Shown here piece after piece: positions 14,575-23,540 of a DNA stretch of 64,000 nt. Position 1 is the first letter of the stretch, and every line of letters begins with the position of its first letter. The notes beneath the pieces were generated by a model. That model did no database searches and was not told the origin of the DNA. It saw nothing but the letters and a program-made list of their open reading frames with translations. The translations under genes and the position numbers were made by a program. Location: NCBI GenBank assembly GCA_050953105.1, contig JBMNMA010000004.1, positions 434,001 to 498,000 on the forward strand, given 5' to 3'. Origin of the DNA: UBA1206 sp050953105. Its GTDB lineage: Bacteria > Bacillota > Clostridia > Oscillospirales > CAG-382.

Positions 14575-15705
14575 ATGTCCGACACAACGATTTTTGACTA
14601 CCTCGACTGGCGGGGGGACCTGACCTTCGCCCGCTCCCCCTTCTGCTCGGTTGACGCTCTGATTTTAACCGAGCTGTCCTACATTAACTACACCGGTATC
14701 GTCCCCGCACATGGCGAGGAGGGATCTATAACCATAAATCAGGCGTCAAGGCAGTTTTTCCAAAAGCATGCGGGAAAAGAAGTTAAAATCGGAGCCATTA
14801 TGCCGGTAAAAATTATTGACCTGCTAAAAAAGGCGGCCTCATGCTCCCGTTTCGGGCCTTTGCCCATGTCATGCTATGTGGACATTATCGATACCCAGGG
14901 TGAGGAGCAGTTTTCCGCCTTATGCGTACATATAAACGAAAAGACCTTGTTTGTTGCATTCCGCGGGACTGACGACACTATCGTCGGCTGGCGTGAGGAC
15001 TTTAATATGTTTTTCAAAGCTCCCGTTCCTGCTCAGCTAAGAGCTGCCGAGTATCTTGAAAGCGTGGGTAAATTTTTCGACGGCAATCTTATTGTGGGTG
15101 GGCACAGCAAGGGAGGCAACCTTGCAGTCTGGGCGGCAACCCACTGCTCGCCGGATGTTACGGACCGCATTTTGGTGGTTTTCAACTTTGACGGCCCGGG
15201 TTTTGCGGTGGATTTCCGGTCAACCGACGGCTATCAGGCTGTGAAAAGCCGAATCCGCACCATTGTTCCCGAAAGTTCGGTGGTGGGAATGTTTATGGAG
15301 CACGAGGACAGGTTTTCGGTGGTAAAATCAACTCGCAAGGGTATCTGGCAGCATGACGCATTATCCTGGTGCGTAAAGGGAAACAGGTTTGAATATGCCG
15401 ACGGCCTTTCCCCGGAGATGATGAAGATAAACGGCATACTTGCGTCGTGGATAAACAATATGGACAATACCCAGCGGGAAAAATTCACCGAAAGCTTTTT
15501 CGGATTGCTTGAGGCCACCAACGCCTCCACCCTCACAGACCTTGTGGCAAACAAAAAAGCGCTGATAAAAGCCATTACCAGCGCCGACGCCGAAACCAAA
15601 AAGGCCCTCCGCTCCGCCTTCGGCCTGCTTGTGGGGGAAAGCACCAAGAGCGTCACCGAGTGGATAAAAACTCCGCTTAAGAGGAAAGAAAAGAGTATTG
15701 AGTAG
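14575..15705 (+). CDS. DUF2974 (Mbeg1-like) lipase-fold protein
   Basis: 376 residues. The N-terminus (IFDYLDWRGDLTF...VDALILTELSYINY) and the serine-hydrolase elbow GGHSKGGNLAVWAA near residue 180 are typical of DUF2974 Mbeg1-like proteins, predicted alpha/beta hydrolases. A preceding FRGTDDTIVGWREDF resembles the lipase class 3 FRGT segment with the oxyanion site. There is no signal peptide, so it acts in the cytoplasm. The substrate is unknown. GAGGGTAAC before the ATG serves as ribosome binding site. It is the last gene before repeat island 2. Confidence 0.85.
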   Translation: MSDTTIFDYLDWRGDLTFARSPFCSVDALILTELSYINYTGIVPAHGEEGSITINQASRQFFQKHAGKEVKIGAIMPVKIIDLLKKAASCSRFGPLPMSCYVDIIDTQGEEQFSALCVHINEKTLFVAFRGTDDTIVGWREDFNMFFKAPVPAQLRAAEYLESVGKFFDGNLIVGGHSKGGNLAVWAATHCSPDVTDRILVVFNFDGPGFAVDFRSTDGYQAVKSRIRTIVPESSVVGMFMEHEDRFSVVKSTRKGIWQHDALSWCVKGNRFEYADGLSPEMMKINGILASWINNMDNTQREKFTESFFGLLEATNASTLTDLVANKKALIKAITSADAETKKALRSAFGLLVGESTKSVTEWIKTPLKRKEKSIE

Positions 15706-15785
15706 GTAAAAAAAGAAATCGCAAAACCCCGCGGGTTATGCATGATATAATTGTATCCATTAAGAGTTAGCAATAAATTAATGCA

Positions 15786-16080
15786 GTAGCAGCGACATGG
15801 GATGAATATAAAAAGCCTTCCGACTTTCGGGGCAGGGTGACCACGTCAGCGGTGGATGAGGGGCAAGGCCACTTCGCGGCAGCTCGATTGCTCGTTTCAC
15901 TCGCAGTTATATTGTGCTTGTGGCACAGTTATATTGTCCTTTGGGCAGTTATATTGCACCTGCGGTGCAGTTTTACTATTTTTTTCAGCCGGTTTATAAT
16001 GATGTGGCAGGGAGATGAAATATAAATAAGCCTTCCCCTTGAGGGGAAGGGGGACCGCGTCAGCGGTGGATGAGGGGTTA
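15786..16080 (+). repeat. Repeat island 2: one A unit and one truncated A unit
   Basis: One A unit (15786-16003) has the AGTTATATT ladder with palindromes GTGCTTGTGGCAC, GTCCTTTGGGC and GCACCTGCGGTGC. A second unit starts at GTGGCAG 16004 and stops after GGATGAGGGG (about 16078). An AAAACCCCGCGGGTT motif before it (15724-15738) matches the B/A junction of the other islands. From 16081 to 16250 the sequence is AT-rich and I recognise nothing in it. Confidence 0.8.
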
Positions 16081-16253
16081 GTAATGTATGCCCGGGAAAT
16101 ATGTGTATATGAAATAAGTCTATCTTGCTGGGTGATATAATTATATTTTAAATTAAACTGCCTTGCTAAAATTTTTATGTTAAATAGGGGGTATTCCCAA
16201 GGAGATACCATATTGTATTTATTTGTTTATCTCCTCCGTAAGTCCGCCACAAC

Positions 16254-16350
16254 CCCTCATCCGTCAGCCTTCGGCTGCCACCTTCCCCTCGAGGGGAAGG
16301 CTTTTTCAATATATCCCTATTTCATTACCACAACATTAAACTACTGCTGC
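16254..16350 (-). repeat. A-type end in inverted orientation
   Basis: CCCCTCATCCGTCAGCCTTC followed by the perfect 20-bp palindrome at 16281-16300 (CCTTCCCC-TCGA-GGGGAAGG), then ATTTCATTACCACAACATTAA. Read on the minus strand this is the A-unit right end (AATGT-GTGG-...-ATGAAAT...AAAAAGCCTTCCCC), with a variant AGCCGAAGGCT hairpin in place of CCGC-GACA-GCGG. The palindrome with T tract can terminate in both directions. Confidence 0.7.
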
Positions 16351-16430
16351 CTTCAAATATACTGTTTTATGGAATTAACCTTTCAAACATATAATGCTCT
16401 TTATATATGTAATATCCCATTTTCCCTTGC

Positions 16431-16540
16431 GCCCCCGAAGGGGGAGCAGGTGTATTAGCCCGGGGTGAAGCCCCGGGGAGAGGGGGCACCCCACCACCCA
16501 CGCGCCCCGGAGGGGAGCGGGTGTTTACGGGGGTGAAGAA
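16431..16540 (+). repeat. B element, copy 2
   Basis: The same GC-rich block as at 9785 and 60735: CGCCCCCGAAGGGG, GCCCGGGGTGAAGCCCCGGG, ACGCGCCCCGGAGGGGAGCG, GTGAAGAAAA. The preceding 90 bp (16330-16425: ACCACAACATTAAACTACTGCT ... TAATATCCC) also match the sequence before copy 3, so the repeated unit is longer than the GC-rich core. Confidence 0.75.
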
Positions 16541-16607
16541 AAAAGATGATATCTTCGGCTTTTCCCCAATAAAGTCCGCATTTTTACACAAAATACGGCG
16601 GAATAAA

Positions 16608-16637
16608 ATAAAAAGCGGTTTTGCAACCGCTTTTTTT
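16608..16637 (-). terminator. Bidirectional terminator after the XRE regulator
   Basis: AAAAGCGGTT (16611-16620) and AACCGCTTTT (16625-16634) with a TTGC loop; T runs on both strands allow termination from either side. It abuts the minus-strand stop at 16639. Confidence 0.8.
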
Positions 16638-16638
16638 G

Positions 16639-17481
16639 TTAGAATATCCAGTAGAACAGGGGTATTGTCAAGAACAATGCCCAGCCGGGGTGCCAGTAGT
16701 TGTAGACGCATCCTAAAATCAGATAGACCACAACCACAAACACGGGGTAATTGAACTTTCTTATGGACTTGTAATAAATCACGTTTAACAGGCTGTGGAT
16801 AACGGGAATTGCCACAAACAATATCCAACCCGGGTGCCACAGACCAAACACCGAACCGATCATAATGTAGATAAAGGTCACAATAACCCCTATCGGGATG
16901 TCCTTTAAATACTTCCTTCTGCGATCCTTGAAATTGAAATTGAGATGAATATTGTTACCCTCTTGTCTTTCTCCGCCGTCATTGCTTTCGGCTTTCTTGT
17001 CACCAAAGGAAATTTGAATATGGTTTTTACCCTTTTTCTTAACATTCGCTCCGCTTATACTGCCGATGTGGACTTCGTCCTTGCCGTCGGATATATGAAC
17101 CCCGCTGTTGTCTATTATCACTTCATCATTTCCATCTTTAATGTGAACAAGGCCGTCAACGGTTTCACCGTTTACATTATTGTCGGTATAACCGCTTTCA
17201 GTATTTGCTCCGCCGGATGAATTATCATTTGCAGATTGGGTATCCTCCGGCTCATCGGTGTCGGTGATAACCTCGTCGGGGTCAACATTTAGCAGGGTAT
17301 CAATGGATACCCCATACAGCTTGGCAAGCCTTATTAAATTGTCGGTATCGGGGCAGGACTCGGCCCGCTCCCATTTGGAAACTGACTGCCGGCTTATTCC
17401 AAGCTTGTCGGCAAGCTCCTCCTGAGAAAGGCCGGACTGCTTGCGGTAATTATACAGTCGGTTTGCCATTTCGATATTCAT
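16639..17481 (-). CDS. XRE-family regulator with C-terminal membrane anchor
   Basis: 280 residues. The N-terminus (about 1-65) is an XRE/Cro helix-turn-helix with SQEELADKLGISRQSVSKWER. A hydrophilic centre rich in Asp, Asn and Gly (about 70-180) has three similar beta-like stretches around HIKDG, HISDG and EVHIG. The last 85 residues carry about three to four membrane segments in two similar halves, each holding WHPGW followed by a hydrophobic stretch with IP. A DNA-binding protein held at the membrane suggests sensing of the envelope, but the signal is unknown. It has its own promoter (17512-17540). Confidence 0.8.
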   Translation of the reverse strand: MNIEMANRLYNYRKQSGLSQEELADKLGISRQSVSKWERAESCPDTDNLIRLAKLYGVSIDTLLNVDPDEVITDTDEPEDTQSANDNSSGGANTESGYTDNNVNGETVDGLVHIKDGNDEVIIDNSGVHISDGKDEVHIGSISGANVKKKGKNHIQISFGDKKAESNDGGERQEGNNIHLNFNFKDRRRKYLKDIPIGVIVTFIYIMIGSVFGLWHPGWILFVAIPVIHSLLNVIYYKSIRKFNYPVFVVVVYLILGCVYNYWHPGWALFLTIPLFYWIF

Positions 17482-17511
17482 AATCGGTCTCCCTTTAAGT
17501 AGTCTGTTTAA

Positions 17512-17540
17512 ATTATACGCAGGCCAAAAGGGAATTTCAA
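17512..17540 (-). promoter_or_regulatory. Promoter of the membrane-anchored XRE gene
   Basis: Minus strand: TTGAAA (17540-17535), 17-bp spacer, TATAAT (17517-17512). An inverted repeat CCAAAAGG (17524-17531) and CCTTTTGG (17563-17570) covers the spacer and the region upstream, so it could be an operator, perhaps for autoregulation. The remaining bases up to 17636 show nothing else. Confidence 0.7.
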
Positions 17541-17636
17541 TACATTTTAATTCACAAATGGGCCTTTTGGGGTAAAAAAATGTAAACTTGGGTTGTCATA
17601 AATGAATAATTGCGGTTGCAGGCATTTATTTTGCCG

Positions 17637-18479
17637 TTATGCCATTCCATAAAAGGTAAAATTGAGCCATTTTATTGCCCATTCACCCCACCGGGCCACA
17701 TAGGGTTTGTTATACCGGTCTTTTGCCCAGTCGGGGGATGTTTCCGCCGTGGCAAGGGCAATGCCGTGAAGTCCCATGGGGAATACGTGCAGCTCAAAGG
17801 GAACCTTATGCTTTGACAGCGCCGAGGCGTAATCAAGAGAGTTGGTAACCTTAACCGCATCGTCCTCGGCGGTATGCCAGATAAAGGCAGGAGGAGTCTG
17901 GCTGTCCACACGGTATTCGAGGGACACCCTGAGCTTGGCTTCGTCGGAGGGATTGGCATCGGAAAGCAGATTTTTTATAGAGCCTTCGTGGGGATTGTTT
18001 ATGGTGGAAATAACCGCATAGCTTAAAATTGTGGCATCCGGTCTTGCGTCTTCGCCGGAAATGCCAAGGGCTTCATAAATCCGCCGGTCACCCCAGCAGG
18101 TGGAAATGTATGCGGCCAGATGTCCTCCGGCCGAAAAGCCGCAGACGGCTATTTTATGGTTGTCTATATTGAATTTTTCGGCGTTTTCCCTTAAATAAAC
18201 TATCGCTCTTGCCGCATCAAGCAGGGGATTAATCTCATGGCAGTTGGGGGCGACGGTGTATCTCACCACAAAGGCGTTAAAGCCGCCGGAAAGGAACAGG
18301 TGGGCAATAGGCTCGGCTTCCCGGTCGGATGTAAACTGGTATCCGCCGCCGGGGAAGATTACCACTGCCCCTTTAGGCTCAACGGTAAGTTCCCGGGAGG
18401 GACGCTTAACGTAACATTCCATGTAAACATTCTCGCACCCGTCATAAACGTTTTTGTCGTAAAGCTTAACAATTTCCAT
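17637..18479 (-). CDS. Alpha/beta hydrolase, acetyl-esterase type
   Basis: About 280 residues, starting MEIVKLYDKN behind GGGAAAG. The oxyanion region VVIFPGGGYQFTSDREAEPIA, the nucleophile elbow CGFSAGGHLAAY, the Asp region WHTAEDDAV and the His in MGLHGIAL form a complete esterase triad of the BD-FAE/acetyl-xylan-esterase-like group. No signal peptide is present, so a cytoplasmic deacetylase acting on imported sugars is plausible (inference). It overlaps the end of lnt by 14 nt and is the last gene of the parA operon. Confidence 0.8.
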   Translation of the reverse strand: MEIVKLYDKNVYDGCENVYMECYVKRPSRELTVEPKGAVVIFPGGGYQFTSDREAEPIAHLFLSGGFNAFVVRYTVAPNCHEINPLLDAARAIVYLRENAEKFNIDNHKIAVCGFSAGGHLAAYISTCWGDRRIYEALGISGEDARPDATILSYAVISTINNPHEGSIKNLLSDANPSDEAKLRVSLEYRVDSQTPPAFIWHTAEDDAVKVTNSLDYASALSKHKVPFELHVFPMGLHGIALATAETSPDWAKDRYNKPYVARWGEWAIKWLNFTFYGMA

Positions 18480-20028
18480 TTTTCTTTCCCTTTTCTTTAA
18501 GTTTATATATAATGCTGAAAATAATAAGCGCAAAGGGCAATAGCACAATAATGTCGCCCACGTATGAATACAGCGTCCGGCTTTGGTTGGTGTAAACGGT
18601 GTAATATGCTATCGTCTTTTCCAGTGGCTTGGTTTGGGAATAAACCACCCCTTTAGGGGACACAAAGCAGGAAATACCCGTGTTTGCCGCCCTGACAACC
18701 CATTTTCCCGTCTCCACCGCCCGGACAGCCGAATGGGCCATGTGCTGATAAACGCCGGTGGAGTCCTCATACCAGCTGTCGTTGGTGGAAACAAGCATAA
18801 TCTCGGCCCCGTCCTTTACGCTGTCGGCAGAAAGGGAGGGGAATATGGAGTCAAAGCAGATAAGGCAGCCTACCCGGGTGCCGTCGCTTAGGGTAAAACC
18901 GGTGGTGTTCCCCCGGGTAAACGGGGATTTGGACAGGTTGATTTCGTTTACAAAGGGGAAGAGCTTAATAATAACATCCTTTACCGGCAGATATTCTCCA
19001 AAGGGAACAAGATGGCGTTTTGAATAAATTTCTGACGAACTGCCGTCGGGGAAGAGGGCAAACACCGAATTGTATTTGCCGCTTTTGTCCTTTATAATAA
19101 CCGACATTATTATTGTTACGTCTTTTTCCTTTGATATTTGTGAAAACCGTTTTTCGATATTACTGTCGTAATAGGTGGGAATTGCCGACTCGGGAAGGAC
19201 AATAAGCTTTGCGCCGTGGTTTGAAGCGTCGGCGGCTAAATCCTCGTATAAATTTATAATATCCTCAAGCCTGTTTTCATCCCATTTTTCCATGGAAAGC
19301 ACATTTCCCTGAAGGGCTGCGGCCTTTATCTCGGCTTTGTTTTTAACCGGAATAATAAGAAGTATTGTTCCGACAACAAGGGGAACAAAAATAGACAATA
19401 CAGGGTAAAGGATAAATTTTTTGTCTTGCTTTTGGGCAAACAACGCCGCAGACGAAGCAAAAAGATTGACTATAAATGCAATAAACAGCCAGCCGAACAG
19501 TGATGCGTTTTGAAGCAGGGGTAAAAATTTATACTGCCCCACCGCCGTAACCCCCCAGGGCAGGGAAAATGAGCCGAGGGAAATAACCCACTCAAACAGC
19601 ACCATAACGCACCCGGCACCAAAAGGGAGTATGTATTTGTTTTTGGGAAACAGCTTAAACAGTAAAAAGCATAGCGCAAGTATAACCGAATGGTAAAGGG
19701 AAAGGCCGATGTCGGCAAAAACAACCACAAACATCCCCTCAACCTTGGTAAAGTCAAAAGCCTCAAAGGGGTAGAGGACGAAAAACCAGGAATAAAGCGG
19801 TATAAAAAAGCCTATTCCAAACAAAAAAGCTTTTTTAAAGAGCTTTGCCGGCGCTTGGCCGGGTTCGCCCTCAAAAAGCTTAAGATATAGCATAAACAGC
19901 CCCAAAAAGCCAAAAAGAAACAGATATCCCCTTACAAAGGAAAGGGAATATACAAGCCCCGCTATAACACACCATAATCCGGTGCGGGCAAAAAGCCGTT
20001 TATATGTTGCAATGATTTTGTCTTTCAA
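18466..20028 (-). CDS. lnt: Apolipoprotein N-acyltransferase
   Basis: 520 residues with about six N-terminal membrane segments (1-200), a nitrilase-type domain (about 225-485) and one C-terminal membrane segment. The catalytic triad residues can be seen: Glu in LPESAIPT, Lys in YSKRHLVPFGEY, Cys in CLICFDSIFP. Lnt transfers a third acyl chain to the N-terminal Cys of lipoproteins, after Lgt and Lsp act. It is best known in diderms, though homologues occur in some Clostridia and Actinobacteria. The start overlaps the isomerase stop by 4 nt. Confidence 0.88.
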   Translation of the reverse strand: MKDKIIATYKRLFARTGLWCVIAGLVYSLSFVRGYLFLFGFLGLFMLYLKLFEGEPGQAPAKLFKKAFLFGIGFFIPLYSWFFVLYPFEAFDFTKVEGMFVVVFADIGLSLYHSVILALCFLLFKLFPKNKYILPFGAGCVMVLFEWVISLGSFSLPWGVTAVGQYKFLPLLQNASLFGWLFIAFIVNLFASSAALFAQKQDKKFILYPVLSIFVPLVVGTILLIIPVKNKAEIKAAALQGNVLSMEKWDENRLEDIINLYEDLAADASNHGAKLIVLPESAIPTYYDSNIEKRFSQISKEKDVTIIMSVIIKDKSGKYNSVFALFPDGSSSEIYSKRHLVPFGEYLPVKDVIIKLFPFVNEINLSKSPFTRGNTTGFTLSDGTRVGCLICFDSIFPSLSADSVKDGAEIMLVSTNDSWYEDSTGVYQHMAHSAVRAVETGKWVVRAANTGISCFVSPKGVVYSQTKPLEKTIAYYTVYTNQSRTLYSYVGDIIVLLPFALIIFSIIYKLKEKGKKNGNC

Positions 20029-20876
20029 AGCCCTTCAATCATTCTCCTGACGCAGCTTGTGGCATATTCAAATGCCTCATAAGGGGAGTTAAAGGAAAAT
20101 TTATGTTTTATGTCGTCTAATTTAGATAACGAGGAAAGTCCGGTAAAGTTTATAAGGTGTGGTTCCATGGTAATCACCACTTTACCTTGCCTGTCGGCGT
20201 TTATTTCCTTTAGGGTTTCCTCAAGGCAGGCGTCGCCAAATCCCGGGGGAACAATAACCCCTTCGCTGTCGCAGTCTTTTATGTGGAAATATTCTATATA
20301 GTCTTTAAGAAGTCCGTATGCCCCCTTGGCCGACTGGCCGCAGAAGGGGAAGTTGCCGTTGTCAAGCACCGCCTTAAGCCTGCCGCCGAAGTGGTCGAGC
20401 ATTTTCTTTTCAAGAACGGGGGAATAGCCGTAAATGTCCTTTTCGTTTTCGTGGCAGAGGATAAAGCCGCGTTTTTCAGCTTCGTCAAGGAGTGCGGATA
20501 TTAGGTCAAAGGCCTTTTCCTCGAACACCTCAAAAGAATCTCCTTCTTCAGGATAGTAGGAAAACATTCTTATCCGCTTCACGTCAAGCTTATCGCCGAT
20601 TTCCATTACACGATATAGCAAATCAAGCTGAGCCTTTTTGCTGCAGTTGGTAACGGCTTTGCCGATGGGTGAGCCTAACGCCCACACCTTAATGCCGTAT
20701 TTATTAAGGAGCTTTTTAACATCCTCCACTTCGTCGTCGGTAAGGGTGGTGAAGTTTTTGCCATTGACGCCCCTAAGCTCTATTAAAGGTATATCAAGTT
20801 TATTTAATGAAATAAGCTGTGTTTCAAAATTGGAATCGATTTCGTCGGCAAAAGCCGAAAACACAAAGTCAGCCAT
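20025..20876 (-). CDS. Sugar phosphate isomerase/epimerase-like TIM barrel
   Basis: 283 residues of the xylose-isomerase-like (AP endonuclease 2) TIM barrel. Visible metal-ligand candidates are Glu in IELRGVNGKN, ILCHENEKD, VLDNGNFPF, YFHIKDCD and TMEPHL, matching the Glu/Asp/His set that binds a divalent metal. The reaction may be isomerisation of a keto sugar, but the substrate is unknown. It lies between the MORN protein (14 nt) and lnt (4-nt overlap). Confidence 0.75.
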   Translation of the reverse strand: MADFVFSAFADEIDSNFETQLISLNKLDIPLIELRGVNGKNFTTLTDDEVEDVKKLLNKYGIKVWALGSPIGKAVTNCSKKAQLDLLYRVMEIGDKLDVKRIRMFSYYPEEGDSFEVFEEKAFDLISALLDEAEKRGFILCHENEKDIYGYSPVLEKKMLDHFGGRLKAVLDNGNFPFCGQSAKGAYGLLKDYIEYFHIKDCDSEGVIVPPGFGDACLEETLKEINADRQGKVVITMEPHLINFTGLSSLSKLDDIKHKFSFNSPYEAFEYATSCVRRMIEGL

Positions 20877-20890
20877 GTTGCACCCATCCT

Positions 20891-21760
20891 TTATCCGTTG
20901 TCAACCACTACGATTTTGCCGTTTTCAAAATAGCCGGTATAGCTGCGGCCGGTGACCCAGGTATAAACCGCCATTTCGCCGTGGGCATACGAGCCGTCAT
21001 CGTTTAATATAAATTCCCCGTTTTCATCCTTAAGACGGGTGTCAAGCTTGTTGTCTATAAAGTTGCCGGTGTAGGTTTCGCCGTTCGCATATTTGTAAAC
21101 GCCTTTTCCCACACGCTTGTCGTTGACGAATGAGCCGATATACACGTCACCGTTGTCAAAGTAATAGGTTCCCTCGCCGTGCTTTACGCCGTTGGAAAAT
21201 TCCCCCTCATATCTTGCCGCAGTTGTTCCCGCCGCATGGGCGAAGGTGTATATCCCGTATCCGTCGGGGACACCGTTTTTAAAATCCCCCGTGTAGGACG
21301 AGCCGTCGGCCCAGGTGAATGTTCCCTTGCCGTTCATTTTTCCTTCTGTAAAATCACCCGAATACACGTCGCCGTTGCGGTAGGTGAAGGTGCCTTTGCC
21401 GTGTATAACGTCTGCCTGGAAGGAGCCGACATATTTATCGCCGGTGGCGTAGTAGGTCATCTCCCCCTCGCCGTGGCGGTATAGCTGATATATGTCTCCC
21501 ACATATTTGTCCCCGTTGGAATAGGTTATGGTGGAGTTGTAATAGTCAAGCTTTGCCATTCCCCCCTCGGGATAGCGTATCGTTCCGCTTACCGGTTGGC
21601 TGCCCACCACTTTGCCGAAAAACTTGTAACCGTCGTCGTTGGTTACATACCTGTAACCCATGGCAAGTAGGATAATCACGGTTGCCGCCACGCAAAGCAC
21701 CGCCAAAATAAGAATAAGAACAACGGGATGAATACCCTGTTTGCGTTTATACATAACCAA
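20891..21760 (-). CDS. Membrane-anchored MORN-repeat protein
   Basis: 289 residues: a short basic N-terminus, one membrane segment (about 12-35), then seven to eight MORN repeats of about 23 residues (DKYVGSFQADVIHGKGTFTYRNG is one). One repeat near the end is stretched by an insertion with KDENGEFILNDDG. In eukaryotes such repeats serve in membrane association; in bacteria their role is mostly unknown. The repeats should lie outside the membrane, facing the wall. Confidence 0.85.
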   Translation of the reverse strand: MVMYKRKQGIHPVVLILILAVLCVAATVIILLAMGYRYVTNDDGYKFFGKVVGSQPVSGTIRYPEGGMAKLDYYNSTITYSNGDKYVGDIYQLYRHGEGEMTYYATGDKYVGSFQADVIHGKGTFTYRNGDVYSGDFTEGKMNGKGTFTWADGSSYTGDFKNGVPDGYGIYTFAHAAGTTAARYEGEFSNGVKHGEGTYYFDNGDVYIGSFVNDKRVGKGVYKYANGETYTGNFIDNKLDTRLKDENGEFILNDDGSYAHGEMAVYTWVTGRSYTGYFENGKIVVVDNG

Positions 21761-21780
21761 GCCTGTCCTTTCTGCCGGGG

Positions 21781-22185
21781 CTAAATGCTTCTAACCAAGT
21801 TATAAAGTTCGGGGAAAACGTAAATGCACACAAGGGTTATAATAGCAAAGGCAAGGATGGTGAGCAGCACCACAAAAACCGTTATTCCCTCGCTTTTATA
21901 TTTGTTTTCCGCCTTGTCGATTTTGTCCTCGGGTATATAATATTTCCCGTTAACCGACCTGACCGTTTCGGAAAAATCCGTCCCCGGACGGAGGGAGTAT
22001 TTAAGGAAAATTGAGTTTTTGCAGCCTGCCTCCTCAATGGTAACCGCCGAAGCCTCGTCAAAGGCGTTTCTTTCGAAAAGCCCTCTTACAAGGCTGCCCA
22101 GCACGGCTTTTACATAATAGGTGTAAACCGCCGAAAAAGTAACACCGACGATAAAGGCAATTAATATCTGCTCAAAGCTGCTCAT
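21781..22185 (-). CDS. Small membrane protein of unknown function
   Basis: 134 residues with an N-terminal hydrophobic helix (about 5-25) and a second near the C-terminus (about 102-125). The soluble segment between them contains GKYYIPEDKIDKAENKYKSEG. I recognise no family. It lies between serS and the MORN gene on the parA transcript, with 20-35 nt gaps. Confidence 0.65.
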   Translation of the reverse strand: MSSFEQILIAFIVGVTFSAVYTYYVKAVLGSLVRGLFERNAFDEASAVTIEEAGCKNSIFLKYSLRPGTDFSETVRSVNGKYYIPEDKIDKAENKYKSEGITVFVVLLTILAFAIITLVCIYVFPELYNLVRSI

Positions 22186-22219
22186 GAATTATCCTTCCTT
22201 TCAAAACAAGGGCAACACT

Positions 22220-23506
22220 TTATTTTTTGGGGATAAGCTTTTCAAGCCCTCCCATGTATACCCTCAATGCCTGCGGTATATTAACGCTGCCGTCAATGTT
22301 TAAGTTGTTTTCCAGAAAGGCAATAAGCATCCTGGGGGGAGCCACCACGGTGTTGTTTAGGGTGTGGGCGAAATATTTGCCGTTTTCGCCGTTAATTCTT
22401 ATCTTAAGCCGTCTTGCCTGTGCATCGCCCAGGTTGGAGCAGGAGCCTACCTCAAAATACTTCCGCTGTCTGGGTGACCAGGCTTCTACGTCGCAGGATT
22501 TCACTTTCAGATCCGCCAAATCCCCGGAACAGCATTCAAGCGTTCTTACGGGAATATCAAGAAGCCTGAAGAAGTCTACGGTGTTCTTCCACAGCGTGTC
22601 ATACCACTTCATGGAATCTTCCGGACGGCAGATTACTATCATTTCCTGCTTTTCAAACTGGTGTATGCGGTAAACGCCCCGTTCCTCTATGCCGTGGGCT
22701 CCTTTTTCTTTTCTGAAGCAGGGGGAATAGCTGGTAAGGGTATGGGGAAGATCTTTTTCTTCAAGTATGGTGTCTATATATCTTCCAATCATGGAATGTT
22801 CGGAAGTACCGATTAAATATAAATCCTCGCCCTCGATTTTATACATCATGGCATCCATTTCGGCAAAGGACATAACCCCGGTAACCACATTGGATCTTAT
22901 CATAAAGGGGGGAATAACATAGGTAAACCCTCTGTCTATCATAAAATCCCTGGCAAAGGTTATAATTGCCGAATGAAGCCGGGCGATATCCCCGACAAGG
23001 TAATAAAAACCGTTGCCTGCAACCCGGCGGGCCGAGTCAAGGTCTATGCCGCAAAAGCGCTCCATAATTTCGGTGTGGTAGGGAATATCAAAGTCGGGAA
23101 CAACGGGTTCGCCAAAGCGTTCGATCTCAACGTTTTCGCTGTCGTCCTTGCCCACCGGCACCGACGGATCTATAATATTGGGGATGCGAAGCATAATGGA
23201 GTTGATTTTTTCCTCCACTTCTTTTTCCTCTATGGAAAGTGCGTCAATTCTTGCACCCAAGGATGCCATTTCGGCTTTAACCTTTTCGGCTTCCTCCTTT
23301 TGTCCCTTGGCCATAAGGCCGCCGATTAGCTTTGAAGATTTGTTCCTCTCTGCCCGGAGAGATTCTACCTCTACCTTGATTTTGCGGTTTCTTTCGTCAA
23401 GGGAAAGCACTTCGTCCACCAGGGGGAGCTTGTCAAACTGATATTTTTTTCTTATATTTTCTTTTACGGTTTCGGGCTCGGTGCGGAGCAGCTTAATATC
23501 AATCAT
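22220..23506 (-). CDS. serS: Seryl-tRNA synthetase
   Basis: Charges tRNA-Ser. 428 residues: an N-terminal coiled-coil arm (about 30-100) that grips the long tRNA variable arm, then the class II core with motif 2 (FRKEKGAHGIEERGVYRIHQFEK) and motif 3 (NNTVVAPPRMLIAFLENN). It lies 34 nt downstream of parB on the same strand. No T-box is visible in that gap, so it is probably transcribed from the parA promoter. Confidence 0.95.
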   Translation of the reverse strand: MIDIKLLRTEPETVKENIRKKYQFDKLPLVDEVLSLDERNRKIKVEVESLRAERNKSSKLIGGLMAKGQKEEAEKVKAEMASLGARIDALSIEEKEVEEKINSIMLRIPNIIDPSVPVGKDDSENVEIERFGEPVVPDFDIPYHTEIMERFCGIDLDSARRVAGNGFYYLVGDIARLHSAIITFARDFMIDRGFTYVIPPFMIRSNVVTGVMSFAEMDAMMYKIEGEDLYLIGTSEHSMIGRYIDTILEEKDLPHTLTSYSPCFRKEKGAHGIEERGVYRIHQFEKQEMIVICRPEDSMKWYDTLWKNTVDFFRLLDIPVRTLECCSGDLADLKVKSCDVEAWSPRQRKYFEVGSCSNLGDAQARRLKIRINGENGKYFAHTLNNTVVAPPRMLIAFLENNLNIDGSVNIPQALRVYMGGLEKLIPKK

Positions 23507-23540
23507 TTATTTTTATTCCTTTCGGGGTATAAAATTTACT

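Noticed and set aside
16177..16458. ORF crossing from unique sequence into inverted A and spacer DNA in island 2
   Set aside because: It begins in AT-rich noncoding DNA and reads through repeat sequence; no homology or ribosome binding site.
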